Source: Balanoglossus misakiensis (Eukaryota > Hemichordata). From it: a stretch of DNA of 64,000 nt. Under the pieces are notes generated by a model, which was given only the letters and a program-made list of their open reading frames with translations, ran no database searches and was not told the origin of the DNA. The translations under genes were made by a program, and so were the position numbers. The DNA is taken from NCBI GenBank assembly GCA_040954595.2, contig CM082585.2, positions 1,674,001 through 1,738,000 on the forward strand. Direction: 5' to 3'. Every line of letters begins with the position of its first letter. Position 1 is the first letter of the stretch. Shown here piece after piece: positions 61,471 through 64,000 of the stretch.

Positions 61471-64000
61471 CATAATAACGTTTTCCACTAGACTCTGTAG
61501 ATCGACGGATAGTTGTAAAAATTCCATGGTTGCTTCCAAACAGCCTCGTTTATTTACCGAATTCTGTTGTAAGGCACAGAACACATAGATAGGCCTATGT
61601 GCATAAGAAAGTTTTCCACTATAGACTCTGTAGATCGAGAGATAGTTCTAAAATGTCCATGGTTGCTTCCAAACACAGCCTCGTTTGTTTACAAAATTCT
61701 GTTGTGATGCGCAGAACACATATATAGGCCTATGCGCATAATAACGTTTTCCACTAGACTCTGTAGATCGACGGATAGTTGTAAAATTTCCATGGTTGCT
61801 TCCAAACAGCCTCGTTTATTTACCGAATTCTGTTGTGAGGCGCAGAACACATAGATAGGCATATGTGCATAAGAAAGTTTTCCACTATAGACTCTGTAGA
61901 TCGAGAGATAGTTCTAAAATGTCCATGGTTGCTACCAAACACAGCCTCGTTTGTTTACAAAATTCTGTTGTGATGCGCAGAACACATATATAGGCCTATG
62001 CGCATAAGAATGTTTCCACTAGACTCTGTAGATCGACGGATAGTTGTAAAATTTCCATGGTTGCTTCCAAACAGCCTCGTTTATTTACTGATTTCTGTTG
62101 TGAGGCGCAGAACACATGATAGGCCAATGCGCATAAGACATTTTTCCACTAGACTCTGTAGATCGACGGATAGTTGTAAAATTTCCATGGTTGCTTCCAA
62201 ACAACCTCGTTTGTTTACGAATTCTGTTGTGATGCGCAGAACACATATATAGGCCTATGCGCATAAGAACGTTTTCCACTAGACTCTGTAGATCGAGAGA
62301 TAGTTCTAAAATTTCCATGGTTGCTTCCAAACAGCCTCGTTTATTTACCGAATTCTGTTGTGAGACGCAGAACACGTAATAGGCCTATGCGCATAAGAAA
62401 GTTTTCCACCAGACTCCGTAGATCGACGGATAGTTGTAAAATTTCCATGGTTGCTTCCAAACAGCCTCGTTTATTTACGGAATTATGTTGTGAGGCGCAG
62501 AACACGTAATAGGCCTATGCGCATTAGAAAGTTTTCCACAGGACTCTGTAGATCGACGGATAGTTGTAAAATGTCCATGGTTGCTTCCAAATACAGCCTC
62601 GTTTATTTACCGATTTCTGTTGTGATGCGCATAACATATATATAGGCCTATGCGCAAAAGAACGTTTTCCACTAGACTCTGTAGATCGACGGATAGCTGT
62701 AAAATTTCCATGTTTGCTTGCAAACAGCCTTGTTTATTTACGGAATTCTGTTTTGAGGCGCAGAACACATGATAGGCCTATGCGCATACGACATTTTTCC
62801 ACTAGACTCTGTAGATCGACGGATAGTTGTAAAATTTCCATGGTTGCTTCCAAACAACCTCGTTTGTTTACCGAATTCTGTTGTGATGCGCAGAACACAT
62901 ATATAGGCCTATGCGCATAAGAACGTTTTCCACTAGACTCTGTAGATCGACGGATAGTTGTAAAATGTTCATGGTTGCTTCCAAATACAGCCTCGTTTAT
63001 TTACCGATTTCTGTTGTGATGCGCATAACACATAGATAGGCCTATGCGCATTATAACGTTTTCCACTAGACTCTGTAGATCGACGGATAGTTGTAAAATT
63101 TCCATGGTTGCTTCCAAACAGCCTCGTTTATTTACCGAATTCTGTTGTTAGGCGCAGAACACGTTATAGGCCTATGCGCATAAGAAAGTTTTCCACCAGA
63201 CTCTGTAGATCGACGGATTTTTGTAAAATTTCCATGGTTGCTTCCAAACAGCCTCGTTTATTTACCGAATTCTGTTGTTAGGCGCAGAACACGTTATAGG
63301 CCTATGCGCATAAGAAAGTTTTCCACCAGACTCTGTAGATGGACTGATAGTTGTAAAATTTCCATGGTTGCTTCCAAACAGCCTCGTTTATTTACTGATT
63401 TCTGTTGTGAGGCGCAGAACACATGATAGGCCAATGCGCATAAGACATTTTTCCACTAGACTCTGTAGATCGACGGATAGTTGTAAAATTTCCATGGTTG
63501 CTTCCAAACAACCTCGTTTGTTTACGAATTCTGTTGTGATGCGCAGAACACATATATAGGGCTATGCGCATAAGAAAGTTTTCCACCAGACTCCGTAGAT
63601 CGACGGATAGTTGTAAAATTTCCATGGTTGCTTCCAAACAGCCTCGTTTATTTACCGAATTCTGTTGTGAGGCGCAGAACACATAGATAGGCATATGTGC
63701 ATAAGAAAGTTTTCCACTATAGACTCTGTAGATCGAGAGATAGTTCTAAAATGTCCATGGTTGCTACCAAACACAGCCTCGTTTGTTTACAAAATTCTGT
63801 TGTGATGCGCAGAACACATAGATAGGCCTATGCGCATATGAACGTTTTCCACCATACACTGTAGATCGAGAGATAGTTCTAAAACTTCCATGTTTGCTTC
63901 CAAACAGCCTCGTTTATTTGCGGAATTCTGTTTTGAGGCGCAGAACACATAGATAGGCATATGTGAATAAGAAAGTTTTCCACTATAGACTCTGTAGATC

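Larger units (their letters stand above)
41919..64000. repeat. Satellite B: tandem ~130-133-bp monomer, >22 kb, continues past the window end
   Basis: Head-to-tail monomers read CCATGGTTGCTTCCAAACAG, CCTCGTTTATTTACCGAATT, CTGTTGTGAGGCGCAGAACA, CATGATAGGCCTATGCGCAT, AAGAAAGTTTTCCACTAGAC, TCTGTAGATCGACGGATAGT and TCTAAAATTT. Base length is 130, with 1-3-bp additions in variants carrying AACACAGCC or CATAGATAGG. About 170 copies by length. Subtypes differ at ACCGAATTC/ACCGATTTC/ACAAAATTC, GAGGCGC/GATGCGC and GATCGACGG/GATCGAGAG. Because 130 is not a multiple of 3, frames close after about 62-68 codons; the recurring basic ORFs are by-products. No similarity to satellite A beyond shared A/T-rich words. 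Confidence 0.97.

Noticed and set aside
7141-64000. Common origin of satellites A and B
   Set aside because: Shared words such as AAAATTT and TCGACG/TCGTCG are short and AT-biased; monomer length, order and remaining sequence do not align.

Overview
The window is eukaryotic, most likely from a marine invertebrate. It has spliced exons with consensus GT/AG borders, a degenerate endonuclease-RT LINE, a tRNA-derived SINE, several TTAA- and TA-flanked MITEs, and long satellite arrays. There is no prokaryotic gene organisation. The species cannot be fixed from the sequence. One exon matches the von Willebrand A domain of Mediator subunit MED25, which confirms a eukaryotic host but not a phylum.

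Layout: (1) 1-7140, AT-rich and transposon-littered. A dead minus-strand LINE is split by a 584-bp TTAA-flanked MITE. Two copies of a palindromic TTAA MITE, one well-bordered orphan exon (4702-4783) and low-complexity GACA/GTCA sequence follow. (2) 7141-30801, satellite A, a 78-bp AT-rich monomer of about 300 copies by length. It is organised in nested multi-monomer duplications and stops abruptly at a 100-N assembly gap (30802-30901). (3) 30902-41918, an 11-kb island of unique and transposon-derived DNA. It holds minus-strand fragments of a MED25-like gene (exons 34445-34543, 32027-32288, 31417-31600), a SINE, two TA-flanked pogo-type MITEs (one carrying a nested TTAA MITE), a 2.38-kb element with perfect 30-bp terminal inverted repeats enclosing exon-like ORFs, and a 1.5-kb foldback element. 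(4) 41919-64000, satellite B, an unrelated ~130-133-bp monomer of about 170 copies. It includes roughly three tandem copies of a 2,623-bp higher-order repeat and runs off the window end.

Most long ORFs are translations of satellite monomers. The 78-bp unit of satellite A equals 26 codons, so it stays open on both strands for up to 233 codons; this is a consequence of period length, not evidence of protein coding. The only confidently identified cellular gene is MED25, and it looks damaged or mis-assembled: there is an in-frame TAA in one exon, incompatible exon phases, and no recognisable exons for the rest of the vWA domain.

The items I consider most likely to be undescribed are the TIR element at 34844-37223 with its spliced, unassigned gene; the two satellites with their higher-order organisation; and the foldback element carrying a YY1-like motif in both arms.
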